From an uncultured Aquimarina sp. (GTDB taxonomy: Bacteria; Bacteroidota; Bacteroidia; Flavobacteriales; Flavobacteriaceae), in NCBI GenBank assembly GCA_947498705.1, contig CANMLW010000006.1, positions 124,001 to 188,000 on the forward strand: a DNA stretch of 64,000 bases, in the 5' to 3' direction. Below, piece after piece: positions 37,323 to 47,343 of the stretch. The translations under genes and the position numbers were made by a program. The first letter of the stretch is position 1; each line of letters starts with the position of its first letter. The notes below the pieces were generated by a model. That model was not told the DNA's origin, did no database searches, and worked only from the letters and a program-made list of their open reading frames with translations.

Positions 37323-40300
37323 ATGAACAACAAATTAGCAACGATAACAACCCAGTATAGAAAGTTTAACGAAAACCAAGCGTTAACAGCCGATCAGTTG
37401 AACGAATTTATTGATTTTTTTGAAGATCAAGATCGTTTGTCAAGAACCAGGCTTAACGGAGTAGGATTGGCCTGTGGATTTAGAACATCCATTACAGGAG
37501 AACGTGGAGGAGAAGGAGATTCTAATCAATCTACCATTATAAATATTACACAAGGAGTTGGTGTTACCACCGATGGAGATATTTTAACTCTACGGGATAG
37601 AACAAGAGGAAAGAGTAACGAATTAGGAGAGCAAGAGGTAAGTATAGACATTCCAAGTAAAAATTATACACATTACCGTATTTATGCAGACCAACAGCAA
37701 TACCCTCATTTTGACCCTGCGCTATTGTTATGGGAACTGCGAAATGTAAATGAAATAGAAGATGATGAGAGAGCTGATTTTAAACCAATTGATGCAGCAG
37801 ATTTAAAAGGTAAAATAGCATTACTATATTTAGAAAGTTATACTAATGAAGAAACTCCGTGTCAGGATGCAGATTGTGACAATCAAGGAGAAGAACAAGT
37901 AGCAAACCTTAGAGTATTACTTACCGATGTAAGAGGAGCAGGTTATATAGCAGAAGTAGCTGGAGACAGTATTTATAATACGATGGAAAGCTATGAAACA
38001 TTGTATGAAAGATTACCAGCAATAGAGGCGGCTAGAGTAATTTTATCTCCAGATATTGATAACCCGCAAGAACTCAAAACCAAGTTCGAACAAGCCATTG
38101 CTATTACAGATGTTGCTGGATTAGTTACGGGGATACAGGCTATTATTTCGGTTTTTGGTTTGTCGACAAGTTTTGGAGCTACATTACAAAATAAAATAAA
38201 CACATTAATAGGAGGAACACTTCCTACCAATGATTTTCAATACCGATATGATTTACTAAAAGACTTGGTAAATACATATAACGAAATCAAAAGCTTATTG
38301 CTACATCTTAAATTTCAGTGTAGCCCAAGTATCCAATCTTTTGCCAAACATATCATGTTAGGACCCGTAAATGATCCTTTACGTATAGAAGATGATGTTA
38401 TTTACAGACATGATTTTTACAAATCACCAATTTTAGCCGATGGAGGCGAGAACTATAAGAAGTTACTCTTTCTTATGAATAGGTTTGAAGAAAAAGTGAA
38501 TTCTAGTTTTGTAAAAGGGCTTAGTCGACAAATAAAAGTTACGCCTTCGCAAAACAGTGTACTTTTAGGTAATAGAGCAATTCCGTTTTATTATGATGTA
38601 GACGATAAATTAGTCAAAAAATGGAATTTCGAAAAAACAAACACAGGAAAAGAGTTATATAACCTAAGCCACGATAAAACGTATTTATCAAGTGATGTAT
38701 TTGTTCAAGAGCCATTACATTTTTGTTTAGAAGATTATGATTTCTTTAGAATAGAAGGGCATCTGGGGCAGGACTATGAATTGGTATATAAAGAAATAGA
38801 TCGTATTAAAACCCAATACGGACTTCCGTTTAGAGTGGTTGCTATCGGTCTAAATGAAGAAAGTAGAGATGGAACTCCATCTGTAGCACTACCTGTAAGT
38901 GAATTAAGAGATCGACTAGCGATTATTTCAAAAGAGTTAGCTAGTGATAGTCGAAGTGATGTAGAAGAAGCATTCACCAATATTTCTATACTAGATAAGC
39001 AATTACAATTACTAACCTTAAAAGAGGAAGTAAAAAGAGGTGTGCCAGGTAGAGAAGGAGTTGTAGGTATCGAAGGTAATATACGAGGTGAGGTGATTGG
39101 TATTAGAGATGATGTGCCGGTAATAGAAGGTGTAGAAGGAATACCTGTACCAATATCAGTAGGAGGAGTAGAGGGCAATCAAGTACCAATTAGAGTACCT
39201 GCACCTACACAAGAAGAGGAAGAAGAAATCGAAACAGAATTGCTTAGCAAGTTTATGGAACGACACGCTGGTCTGGAGCATAAAGCGGGAGTTGAGCCAG
39301 GAGGAACATTTGTATTAATCTACTATGTTTCTACGAGAGGTACATCTTTGGTTGTAGCAGATTTTACATTACCCTATATATGTTGTACCAAAAAAGATCC
39401 TGTATTGCTTAGTGTACCTGCAGATAAAATTTGTGCATATGAAGAGCCAATTCCATTAGCGGTTATTCCATTAGATGGAGAGATTAAAGCCTATGTAGGT
39501 ACTGTAGAATTGAATGCAATTATTAAGAATGGAGATCAGAATTTATTTGATCCAGGTCGTGTACCGGCTACGTATTATGGTCAACCAATAACCTTCAAAA
39601 TAAATGAAGAAAGTGTTGAATCAGAAATCATGGTATATCCAGCACCAGAAGTAACTGTTACAGTTGGCGAAATTGTGTATGATGATGATGCCAATAATGC
39701 AACGGTCACATTTAATGTAGCTTCTACCACAAATCCATCATTGAGCAATTTATCTTTTGAATGGGATTTTAGAGACGGAAATCAAAGTACAGTATCCCCG
39801 ACAAATGGAGCGATTCAGCATACTTATGCACTTATCCCAGGAGAGGAGGGTACCTTTAGACCAGAAGTTAGAGTTACCAATACCAAGGTGGGTGAGAATA
39901 GCTGCGAGACAGTGATTGATTTAGAAGTTTCTTTAAAATTAGTTATCAATAAGGATACGAAAATTAGAATATATTTTGATGATTCTGGTTCTATGAATTC
40001 AGCACTTACTCCGCTGCAGACAATGAGAGATCAGCTACTGAAGAATCGATTACTTCCGTTGTATGATTCTGATGAACAATTATATAATCAGAATGTTTCT
40101 ATTATAAACATGTATAGAGATAGCCCAAATAGATTGGAGCGAACCTTTAGTTGCCTTAATTTAAAAGACGAATTACCACCAGATGATGGTAAAGGAAATG
40201 TTATTGTATTAATCTTTCAGGATGAAGCTAGTCCTGTTTACCATTCAGGCAGTATAACATCTCGTACAAGTGGATTCGAAGGAGATATAACAGCTTTCAG

Positions 40301-40565
40301 ATCTAGATTACAAAATAATTTCGGAACCTCAAATCCTAATTATTATCGAGGAATTGTTTTTCAGGTAAATGGAAATAATACGTTTAAGGATCTGATGAAA
40401 GCGGTAGAATTAGGAAATCATAGTAGCTACCCTAGCGGATACAACTTGGCTGATCGTAGAGAAGTAGGTTTTGTTTATGATATTGAATCTAGAGAAACAC
40501 CAGAATATTACCTTCAAAAAATAGTAGATGCTTTAATTGATCTTGGATATGATCAATTGAGATAA
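37323..40565 (+). CDS. eCIS fibre/attachment protein A with PKD-like and VWA-like C-terminus
   Basis: 1080 residues. The N-terminal ~780 residues are homologous by eye to protein B (40643): both open ITTQYR-F, share DRLSR-LNGVG and the RH-GLEHK-GV--GGTF block, and presumably bind the baseplate the same way. It has a unique low-complexity linker (about 575-640; repeated Gly-Val-Pro/Ile units, then EEEEEIE). A PKD-like sandwich (FEWDFRDGNQSTVSP) is followed by a VWA-like domain whose IYFDDSGSMNS contains the D-x-S-x-S MIDAS pattern (about residue 883). A metal-dependent adhesion tip is suggested. It is not a usual Afp13 trimeric fibre. Function inferred. Confidence 0.7.
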   Translation: MNNKLATITTQYRKFNENQALTADQLNEFIDFFEDQDRLSRTRLNGVGLACGFRTSITGERGGEGDSNQSTIINITQGVGVTTDGDILTLRDRTRGKSNELGEQEVSIDIPSKNYTHYRIYADQQQYPHFDPALLLWELRNVNEIEDDERADFKPIDAADLKGKIALLYLESYTNEETPCQDADCDNQGEEQVANLRVLLTDVRGAGYIAEVAGDSIYNTMESYETLYERLPAIEAARVILSPDIDNPQELKTKFEQAIAITDVAGLVTGIQAIISVFGLSTSFGATLQNKINTLIGGTLPTNDFQYRYDLLKDLVNTYNEIKSLLLHLKFQCSPSIQSFAKHIMLGPVNDPLRIEDDVIYRHDFYKSPILADGGENYKKLLFLMNRFEEKVNSSFVKGLSRQIKVTPSQNSVLLGNRAIPFYYDVDDKLVKKWNFEKTNTGKELYNLSHDKTYLSSDVFVQEPLHFCLEDYDFFRIEGHLGQDYELVYKEIDRIKTQYGLPFRVVAIGLNEESRDGTPSVALPVSELRDRLAIISKELASDSRSDVEEAFTNISILDKQLQLLTLKEEVKRGVPGREGVVGIEGNIRGEVIGIRDDVPVIEGVEGIPVPISVGGVEGNQVPIRVPAPTQEEEEEIETELLSKFMERHAGLEHKAGVEPGGTFVLIYYVSTRGTSLVVADFTLPYICCTKKDPVLLSVPADKICAYEEPIPLAVIPLDGEIKAYVGTVELNAIIKNGDQNLFDPGRVPATYYGQPITFKINEESVESEIMVYPAPEVTVTVGEIVYDDDANNATVTFNVASTTNPSLSNLSFEWDFRDGNQSTVSPTNGAIQHTYALIPGEEGTFRPEVRVTNTKVGENSCETVIDLEVSLKLVINKDTKIRIYFDDSGSMNSALTPLQTMRDQLLKNRLLPLYDSDEQLYNQNVSIINMYRDSPNRLERTFSCLNLKDELPPDDGKGNVIVLIFQDEASPVYHSGSITSRTSGFEGDITAFRSRLQNNFGTSNPNYYRGIVFQVNGNNTFKDLMKAVELGNHSSYPSGYNLADRREVGFVYDIESRETPEYYLQKIVDALIDLGYDQLR

Positions 40566-40642
40566 TAGGGTAAGTAAAATAAATCAGCGGTCGTTATATG
40601 GACCGCTGTGTCAAGTATCTGATAGTTAAAAAACACAGGACA

Positions 40643-43600
40643 ATGAGTACGGAATTAGAAAAAATCACCACACAATATAGAACATTTACCCAGGGACAAT
40701 ATGTAGAACACACCCAGTTTAATGAGTTTCTGGATACTTTTGAAGATCAGGAGAGGCTATCCAGAGTATTATTAAATGGAGTAGGAGTTGTGTGCGGTCT
40801 AGAGCCTATCGTGGTAAAAAATATTCGAACAAATCGAACAACTGCTATTGTACTATCACAGGGTTCAGGAATTACCACAGATGGTGATTTATTAACATTA
40901 ACACAACTAGTAAATGGTTCAAGAGGTTTAGAAGAAAACAAAATAACGTACTCATATTATCAGAAGTATGATAATCATAAGGTTCGTTATGCTCCGTTTT
41001 ATAAAAACGGAGAACAAATCGAATTGTTAGAGTTGTTAGAAACTCCTTCAAAAACAAAAATCTTAGCAAAAGGAGCAGTTAGTGATATTTCTAATATAGA
41101 GAACAAGTATTTAATTCTGTATTTAGAAAGTTATGAAAAAGATGCACGCCCTTGTAAAGGTGTAGATTGTGATAATCACGGAATCGAAAAAGTAACTAAC
41201 CTGAGAGTGTTGGTTACTAACAAGGCTGGGATTGATCATATTGTCGCTTCTGATACTATTTATTTAGAAAAGGATCCTCGTCATTTATATGCAAAACTTG
41301 AAGAAATTGCTTTAAAAAGACCCGTAATAAGTAGGTATACCGATAATGTTGGAATTATTAGAAAATTGTACCTGGCAATTTTTAGAGATCAGATTATTCA
41401 ACAACAAATCACAAATAATTTTAAACGCATTACTGATTTTTTTAATAAAGAAAATGCATTAGATGATACTTCAATATTAACCGTAACAGAAGCTTTTTTA
41501 ACAGCAAGCGAACCCTACGGATTTCAGTATTGTTACACATTTATAAAGGATCTTATCGATACCTATAATGAGATAAAAGGATTGCTTCCTAAATTAACGA
41601 CGGTTTGTTTTCCTAGTTTTAGTGCTTTTCCAAAACATGTAATGCTGGGTAATCTGGATCAGGATAATAAGCTGGATTATAGACATAGTTTTTATCATTC
41701 TCCTATAGAGGACGAGCAGCATATTATAAATCAGATAGAATTACTGATTAATAGATTTAATGACCAAATACGTCGTTTTTCTAATTTTGATGATAATACG
41801 GTAGAAATAAGAATAACTCCTTCTATAAAAAAGAGTCGATTAAGTGAAAAGGCCATTCCGTTCTATTATAAGGCGAATGAAGGGCTAAGAGCGAACTGGA
41901 ATTTCCAAAAAACTAAAAATAGAATACCACAAAGTAATCTGAGTTATTATGAGAATAATGGTCCTGTTCCAAGTATTATTCAAAGACCACTCACCTATAA
42001 TCAAGATCAAGCTTCGTTCTATCGTATAGAAGGGCATCAGGGAAAATCATATACAGAAGCGTTGCAAGTAATTAATGATTTGAAATTTGATAACCAACTA
42101 GCTTTTGATGTGATGGTCGTTTCTTTGGCAGAACTCGATAAAAATGAAGATCAGTCAAAAGCATACTACCAGGATTACATAGAAAGACACTCTGGATTAG
42201 AACATAAATCAGGAGTTTATGTCGGCGGGACATTTATCATGATCTATGAATCTGAGCAAAACCCTATGGTAATGGCAGATTTCACATTACCTTATTTATG
42301 CTGTAATAAGAGAATTGATATAGGGTTAGTATTACCAGTGACAGAGATATGTCAAGACGGTGAACCTTTTGAGATGACTATAGAACCGTTTAATGGAACA
42401 GTAAAAGCGTTCGTAGGTAACGTAGAAATTAATGCTATAGAATTAAGAGGGAATCAAAGTTATTTTAATCCATCTCTTGTACCTGATATTTATCTAGATG
42501 ATACGATCACTTTTACTGTAAATGAAGAAGCTGTAGAAAATGAAATTATAGTTCGAAGTTTACCAGAAACAAATATTTCAACTACGATTACGTATCCCGA
42601 TGAAGGTGGTACAACAGTAACCGTAACATATCATGGGTTAGATACTGCGAACGAATATGAGTTTGATTTTTATGGAAACGGAAAATGGGAGAAGATTATT
42701 CCAGATCGAAATGGTAATTATACCAAACGATATCTGTTTAAATTAGGTAGCGAACAGCAAATTAATGCTAAAGCATTAGTTATAAACAAGGAAACCGGTT
42801 GTAGTGCTTATCAAACTATACCGATAAGTTTGTTACCAGATATAGAAATTACTTCTGTCACCTATACCAATGGTGATTGTTGTAACGGTTTAGAGATTTC
42901 TAGCGTAAATTATGGAGAAAGACCAGAATGTTGTATCCCAAGAGATAGCCAAGGACAGACGTGTTCAATCCCGTTTAACATATTTGCAAATGAACGATAT
43001 GATCAGGCTAGAGGACGATATAAATTGAGTACATCTTCCGCTTGGAAAGAGTTTACCATTGATGTAAATAATATGAGAACACCAGAGGTTGATGTTGCGG
43101 GAGTATATGATCTACAGGTTAGAATCATGGATATATACAATGAGTGGACCGATTGGTATTCATTCCCTCGTTTTACAATTGATGAATGTTCTAATGAGGC
43201 ACCAATTGCGAGAATATCAACAGTAAATTGGTCGGGTGGTTCTGGTTCTGGAGTAGTACCACAAGGAGGAAGTATAGATGTATTTGTAGAAGCAAGAAAC
43301 TCAACCGATCCAGATGGTACAATCGTAGCATATGAATGGCAAACTCGTTTTGGCAATGAATCATGGCGACCATATAATGGTGGCCCTCAGATATTACAAA
43401 CTAATTTAAATAGAATAGGCACACATTATTTCAGAGTACGTGTTCAAGATAATGATGAGGCATGGAGCGCATGGACTACAGAAGCCCAGTTTGTACTTAG
43501 TTTGGCAAATCAAGCGCCGACAGCAAGAATAAGCTTTAAGCCACCAGAGAGAACATCTGCTATAATCACACCTGGAGGAGGACAGTTTATAGGAGCTACC

Positions 43601-44653
43601 GCAGAGGCATCAACCGATCCAGATGGTACTATCACATTATATCAGTGGGAAACCTGTTATGAAGAAGAAGTTTGGAAATCTCATAGCGAAACGACCAAAG
43701 ATATTTCTGTTCGTGTGACAAGGGCTGGTCGACATTATTTCAGGGTTCGTGTTCAGGATAATAATGGGGTATGGAGTGCCTGGACCGAAGGAATCCAATT
43801 TGATATGCTAGTAGCCTTTAGTGTTAGTCCAAATCGAATAGAATTTAGTGATATTGATAGGGTACCTAGAGAATTAACAGTTAGTTCAAATACACGATGG
43901 AGCTTGAGTAGATACGATCGTAATATATTAACTATTGTTCCAGAAGGTGGTTCAGCAGGAATTACTAAAATAAATGTGTCAGCAATTAAGAATGTAGGGG
44001 AAGATAGAGGGGCTTTGATAGGCTTTAGTAATGATGATAACGAGACAGCTACGGTTAATTGGTTTCAATATGGTCCCGATCCAATAATAAGTACAGGAGG
44101 TGGTTGCTTTGATCTGGAATCCAATATCTTAATGGCAAGTGGTAGATCAAAGAAACTTAGAAATATTTTGGTAGGTGATGAGTTAACCGTTTATAATTTT
44201 AATCCACAGTTACCTTCAGGTAATAAGGAGCTTATGCTTTTGGATGATCTGATGGAAAATGCTGTAAAAGGAACAAGTAAAGTAGTCGATTTTGCAACGA
44301 AAACGGTAGATGAATATCGTGAGATCACATTGGTAAATGGAGAGGTGTTAACCATTACACCAAGTCATCCTGTTTTGGCTAGTAGAAATAGAGAAGAAGT
44401 AGCATGGTTGTTACCAGATGACTTAAGAGCCGGAACCTTTTTAATTGATAAAAATGGAAGACTAGTAGAAATTGAATCCAAAAAAACGATAAAAAAACCA
44501 TTAGAAATAGGATTACTTCAGTTAGAGTCAGGAGATAATTATTTTGTACAAGGTTGTATGGTGCATAATCCTACAATTGTTAGAGCAGTCGCTAGAGCTG
44601 CAGGAGAGAGAGGAGCTGTGGGTATTGACGGTAGAGATGATGCGGTGAAATAA
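40643..44653 (+). CDS. eCIS fibre/attachment protein B ending in a Hint domain
   Basis: 1336 residues from ATG 40643, chosen because it aligns with the start of protein A; an in-frame ATG at 40598 would add 15 residues. Residues 1-700 match protein A. A strand-rich 'RGRYKLS ... YDLQVRIMDIYNEWTDWYSF' module (about 785-850) recurs in the next two genes. Two repeats ending 'HYFRVRVQDN--WSAWT' follow, then a BACON-like domain (SPNRIEFSDIDRVPRELTVS). The C-terminus is a Hint domain: catalytic-type Cys1155 in GGCFD, the TPSHP block, and terminal VHN (His1308, Asn1309), with 27 residues after it. Hint domains self-cleave or splice. Role in this fibre unknown. Confidence 0.75.
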   Translation: MSTELEKITTQYRTFTQGQYVEHTQFNEFLDTFEDQERLSRVLLNGVGVVCGLEPIVVKNIRTNRTTAIVLSQGSGITTDGDLLTLTQLVNGSRGLEENKITYSYYQKYDNHKVRYAPFYKNGEQIELLELLETPSKTKILAKGAVSDISNIENKYLILYLESYEKDARPCKGVDCDNHGIEKVTNLRVLVTNKAGIDHIVASDTIYLEKDPRHLYAKLEEIALKRPVISRYTDNVGIIRKLYLAIFRDQIIQQQITNNFKRITDFFNKENALDDTSILTVTEAFLTASEPYGFQYCYTFIKDLIDTYNEIKGLLPKLTTVCFPSFSAFPKHVMLGNLDQDNKLDYRHSFYHSPIEDEQHIINQIELLINRFNDQIRRFSNFDDNTVEIRITPSIKKSRLSEKAIPFYYKANEGLRANWNFQKTKNRIPQSNLSYYENNGPVPSIIQRPLTYNQDQASFYRIEGHQGKSYTEALQVINDLKFDNQLAFDVMVVSLAELDKNEDQSKAYYQDYIERHSGLEHKSGVYVGGTFIMIYESEQNPMVMADFTLPYLCCNKRIDIGLVLPVTEICQDGEPFEMTIEPFNGTVKAFVGNVEINAIELRGNQSYFNPSLVPDIYLDDTITFTVNEEAVENEIIVRSLPETNISTTITYPDEGGTTVTVTYHGLDTANEYEFDFYGNGKWEKIIPDRNGNYTKRYLFKLGSEQQINAKALVINKETGCSAYQTIPISLLPDIEITSVTYTNGDCCNGLEISSVNYGERPECCIPRDSQGQTCSIPFNIFANERYDQARGRYKLSTSSAWKEFTIDVNNMRTPEVDVAGVYDLQVRIMDIYNEWTDWYSFPRFTIDECSNEAPIARISTVNWSGGSGSGVVPQGGSIDVFVEARNSTDPDGTIVAYEWQTRFGNESWRPYNGGPQILQTNLNRIGTHYFRVRVQDNDEAWSAWTTEAQFVLSLANQAPTARISFKPPERTSAIITPGGGQFIGATAEASTDPDGTITLYQWETCYEEEVWKSHSETTKDISVRVTRAGRHYFRVRVQDNNGVWSAWTEGIQFDMLVAFSVSPNRIEFSDIDRVPRELTVSSNTRWSLSRYDRNILTIVPEGGSAGITKINVSAIKNVGEDRGALIGFSNDDNETATVNWFQYGPDPIISTGGGCFDLESNILMASGRSKKLRNILVGDELTVYNFNPQLPSGNKELMLLDDLMENAVKGTSKVVDFATKTVDEYREITLVNGEVLTITPSHPVLASRNREEVAWLLPDDLRAGTFLIDKNGRLVEIESKKTIKKPLEIGLLQLESGDNYFVQGCMVHNPTIVRAVARAAGERGAVGIDGRDDAVK

Positions 44654-44835
44654 TCATTATCAATATACTTGTATGTAATTATGTCTTGTGTTAAGATGTT
44701 GTTCTTTATTAAAGAAGAGTTTAAAATCTTTTCAAAATAAGAATTAAAAAATGTTTTGTTAACATATCAAATTATAAAAGTAGTAATCACAGAATAATAG
44801 AAAAACGTTTTGTAATTAATAAGTAAAAGATAAAA
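44654..44835. other. Short non-coding gap before the exchangeable fibre genes
   Basis: 182 bp, very AT-rich, no ORF; the largest gap inside the fibre section. No convincing promoter or terminator recognised. It may be the joint where the downstream fibre genes were added. Confidence 0.4.
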
Positions 44836-47280
44836 GTGGGATTTATAAAACAATATAGCTACTCAAACGAATCTGGGACTGATTTTAGCTTATCAGGAGT
44901 TATCGAATTAAATAATGGAGAGATTCTTCTTTTTGGAAGACAAACTTCTAGTTCAAACCAACAATTAGCTTCTATAAGTAGGTTAGATGCTAATGGAGAG
45001 CAGTTGTGGAGTAAAACAATTGGATTCGATAAGGATACATATTTAAGAGGAGGAATTAAGATTAATGAAAATGAGTTTATTTTTTATGGAACAATTCGAA
45101 CCGAACAAACCAATGAAAACCCAATTATTCTGAAGATAGATCTTTCTGGAAATATAATTTGGCTAAAAGAGTTATCGATTTTAATTAATTATTCGGCAAC
45201 ATCACTAGAAGTTATAAAGACAGAGAATGATTTTGTTATCTATGGAAACTCAATAAAAGATAGAAGAGGAAATGTAATTGTTAAGTTTGATACAGACGGT
45301 GTTTTAAAAGCGTATAATTATAATATACCGATTAGAATACTTGATGGTGATTATGATGCTTTAACTAAAGAACTAATTTTAATTGAACAAGAATCTTTTA
45401 GTGTGGTTGAAGGCTTTATTAAGGCTTTTTCTTTAATTAAGCTTGATAATAACTTAAAGATTACATCTAGAAGAGTATTTAAACTCCCTATATCTAACTA
45501 TCCAGGTACTCGGGTAACTGCTTCTGTAGGTAGCTTCTTTAAAATTAAAGCGATATTAAAAGATGAGTATTTAATTGTAGGTACCCAAGGACTAAATTTT
45601 CAAAACTCTGAAGTATCAAGAAAAGAATATACGTTAAAAATTCCGAAAAGTGAGATAAATGTTAGTACCACTAAATCTTTGAGAAATGATTATGATTATG
45701 GAGGAGGGATAACCAAGCGAGTGTTTTTCTATTCTGGATTTAAGTTGGAAGACAACTTTTATAATTTTTGGAATGATACCAATGATAAAAATTTACTTTA
45801 TATCGATAAATATGACCTTGATCTTAATATACTCTGGTCGAAAACTATAAAGCAGAAAACATCTCAAAATTCACGGTTAAGTTTTCTTCAAGGAGGTTTT
45901 TTTAAAAATACTATGTATTTGACAAATTTCAGTTCGAGACAAGGTATACTCTCTATTGTAGATTCAGAGCTAAACCCAGATGCTTGTCATACCATTACGA
46001 CATTACCATCTAGAGCAAGAAATGCAGAAGAGGTTGTGTTTACTGTAGAAGAAGGGGCAACCTATCCCAATAAAACTTTACAAATAACACTTACTAATAA
46101 AACTTCTACTGTAAAAAATACTGTTTTGGAGGAAGAAGTACTTTGTCCATTATCCATACCTCCAAGTATAACAACATCAACCATTACTGCAGCTCCCACC
46201 AGAATAGAAGCAAATAGCACTTCTCAATCTGTTATTACAGTACAGCTAAAGGATGATTCCGGCACCAATATTACGACGGGTGGTGAAACAATTGCAATGA
46301 CAACTAGCAAGGGGATGTTAAGTGCAGTTACTGATAATAATAATGGTACCTATACGGCGACTCTAACATCTTCTTCTCAAAAAGAAGATGCACTAATTTC
46401 TTTTAAAATAAATAATGTTAATGCCAATAATACAACGACGGTTACTTTTTTTAAAGTGGTGAATATTACATTATCTACAATAAGTGCTAGCCCTGTAAAT
46501 GTAGAGGCCAATGGTACTACCAAATCAATAGTTACTGTTCAATTAAAAGATAACCAGGGAGTGAATTTGTCTATTGGTGGTGAGGTGATTACTATTTTGA
46601 GTTCGATAGGAAATATTACAAATGTTGTAGATAATAATAACGGAACCTATACAGCAGAGCTAACATCCAACAGAGCAGGTTCTGCAAAACTTACCTTTAC
46701 GGTAAATGGGGCTACTAGTCCTCAATTTACAACGGTTGGTTTTTATAATACTCTGGGTTGTAGTGTAGATTTTACCATTCAGGTCAATCAGTCCGTGATA
46801 GCAGCCGAAGGAAGGTATAAACCACAAAGAGATATGTATGGCTCTTGGGTTGTTTTTGACATCAATGATATAGCTGCTGCTAGCACTCCGGTATTAAATG
46901 CACCAGGATATTATGATCTCGAAGTAAGAGTGCAGGGAGCAAATGAAACATGGACAGAATGGTTTCCGTGCGATCCATTCGTTATTGATTGTGAAAGTAA
47001 AATAACTCCCGGAGTACTAGTAGAAGTAGGTGTAGGTGGGTGTTTTTCTGAAGTAGGTCGTTGGGAGTCATTGTATGTTCTGGCAGAAGATAATGTAGGT
47101 GAATTAAATAATGGGCAGGTTTTATATTCAGATAATAGCTTAAAAAATCCATATAATGGAGGTGGTCGAACCTTCCGTTTTAGAGGATCCTCATCATCAA
47201 GTGCTGCAAGAACGTCTCCTTATAGTTTTAAGATAAATCAACTTGGAGTTGTATTTGATAAACAATTTTGTGTTTCATAA
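44836..47280 (+). CDS. Fibre protein C: beta-propeller-like head, Ig-like stalk, common foot
   Basis: 814 residues from a GTG start; no earlier ATG fits. About 1-390 repeat a blade-like pattern 'LDANGEQLWSKTI', 'IDLSGNIIWLKEL', 'YDLDLNILWSKTI', as in beta-propellers. About 445-630 are two invasin-type Ig modules (TITAAPTRIEANSTSQSVIT; 'DNNNGTYTATLTS'). The last ~180 residues (LGCSVDFTIQ ... VFDKQFCVS) are the foot shared with protein D. No signal peptide and no T9SS domain, consistent with release with the particle rather than export. Likely a targeting protein of the eCIS. Inference from modules and position. Confidence 0.65.
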   Translation: MGFIKQYSYSNESGTDFSLSGVIELNNGEILLFGRQTSSSNQQLASISRLDANGEQLWSKTIGFDKDTYLRGGIKINENEFIFYGTIRTEQTNENPIILKIDLSGNIIWLKELSILINYSATSLEVIKTENDFVIYGNSIKDRRGNVIVKFDTDGVLKAYNYNIPIRILDGDYDALTKELILIEQESFSVVEGFIKAFSLIKLDNNLKITSRRVFKLPISNYPGTRVTASVGSFFKIKAILKDEYLIVGTQGLNFQNSEVSRKEYTLKIPKSEINVSTTKSLRNDYDYGGGITKRVFFYSGFKLEDNFYNFWNDTNDKNLLYIDKYDLDLNILWSKTIKQKTSQNSRLSFLQGGFFKNTMYLTNFSSRQGILSIVDSELNPDACHTITTLPSRARNAEEVVFTVEEGATYPNKTLQITLTNKTSTVKNTVLEEEVLCPLSIPPSITTSTITAAPTRIEANSTSQSVITVQLKDDSGTNITTGGETIAMTTSKGMLSAVTDNNNGTYTATLTSSSQKEDALISFKINNVNANNTTTVTFFKVVNITLSTISASPVNVEANGTTKSIVTVQLKDNQGVNLSIGGEVITILSSIGNITNVVDNNNGTYTAELTSNRAGSAKLTFTVNGATSPQFTTVGFYNTLGCSVDFTIQVNQSVIAAEGRYKPQRDMYGSWVVFDINDIAAASTPVLNAPGYYDLEVRVQGANETWTEWFPCDPFVIDCESKITPGVLVEVGVGGCFSEVGRWESLYVLAEDNVGELNNGQVLYSDNSLKNPYNGGGRTFRFRGSSSSSAARTSPYSFKINQLGVVFDKQFCVS

Positions 47281-47343
47281 ATACTTGAAAAAAAACACCC
47301 TTGCTAGATACATTATAACCCTTAGAACAATATAAAAAGTAAT

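Noticed and set aside
44105..44653. True self-splicing intein in the fibre gene
   Set aside because: The domain is at the protein end with only 27 residues after it, and the residue after His-Asn is Pro rather than Cys, Ser or Thr, so splicing is unlikely. Cleavage or ligation is kept as the hypothesis.
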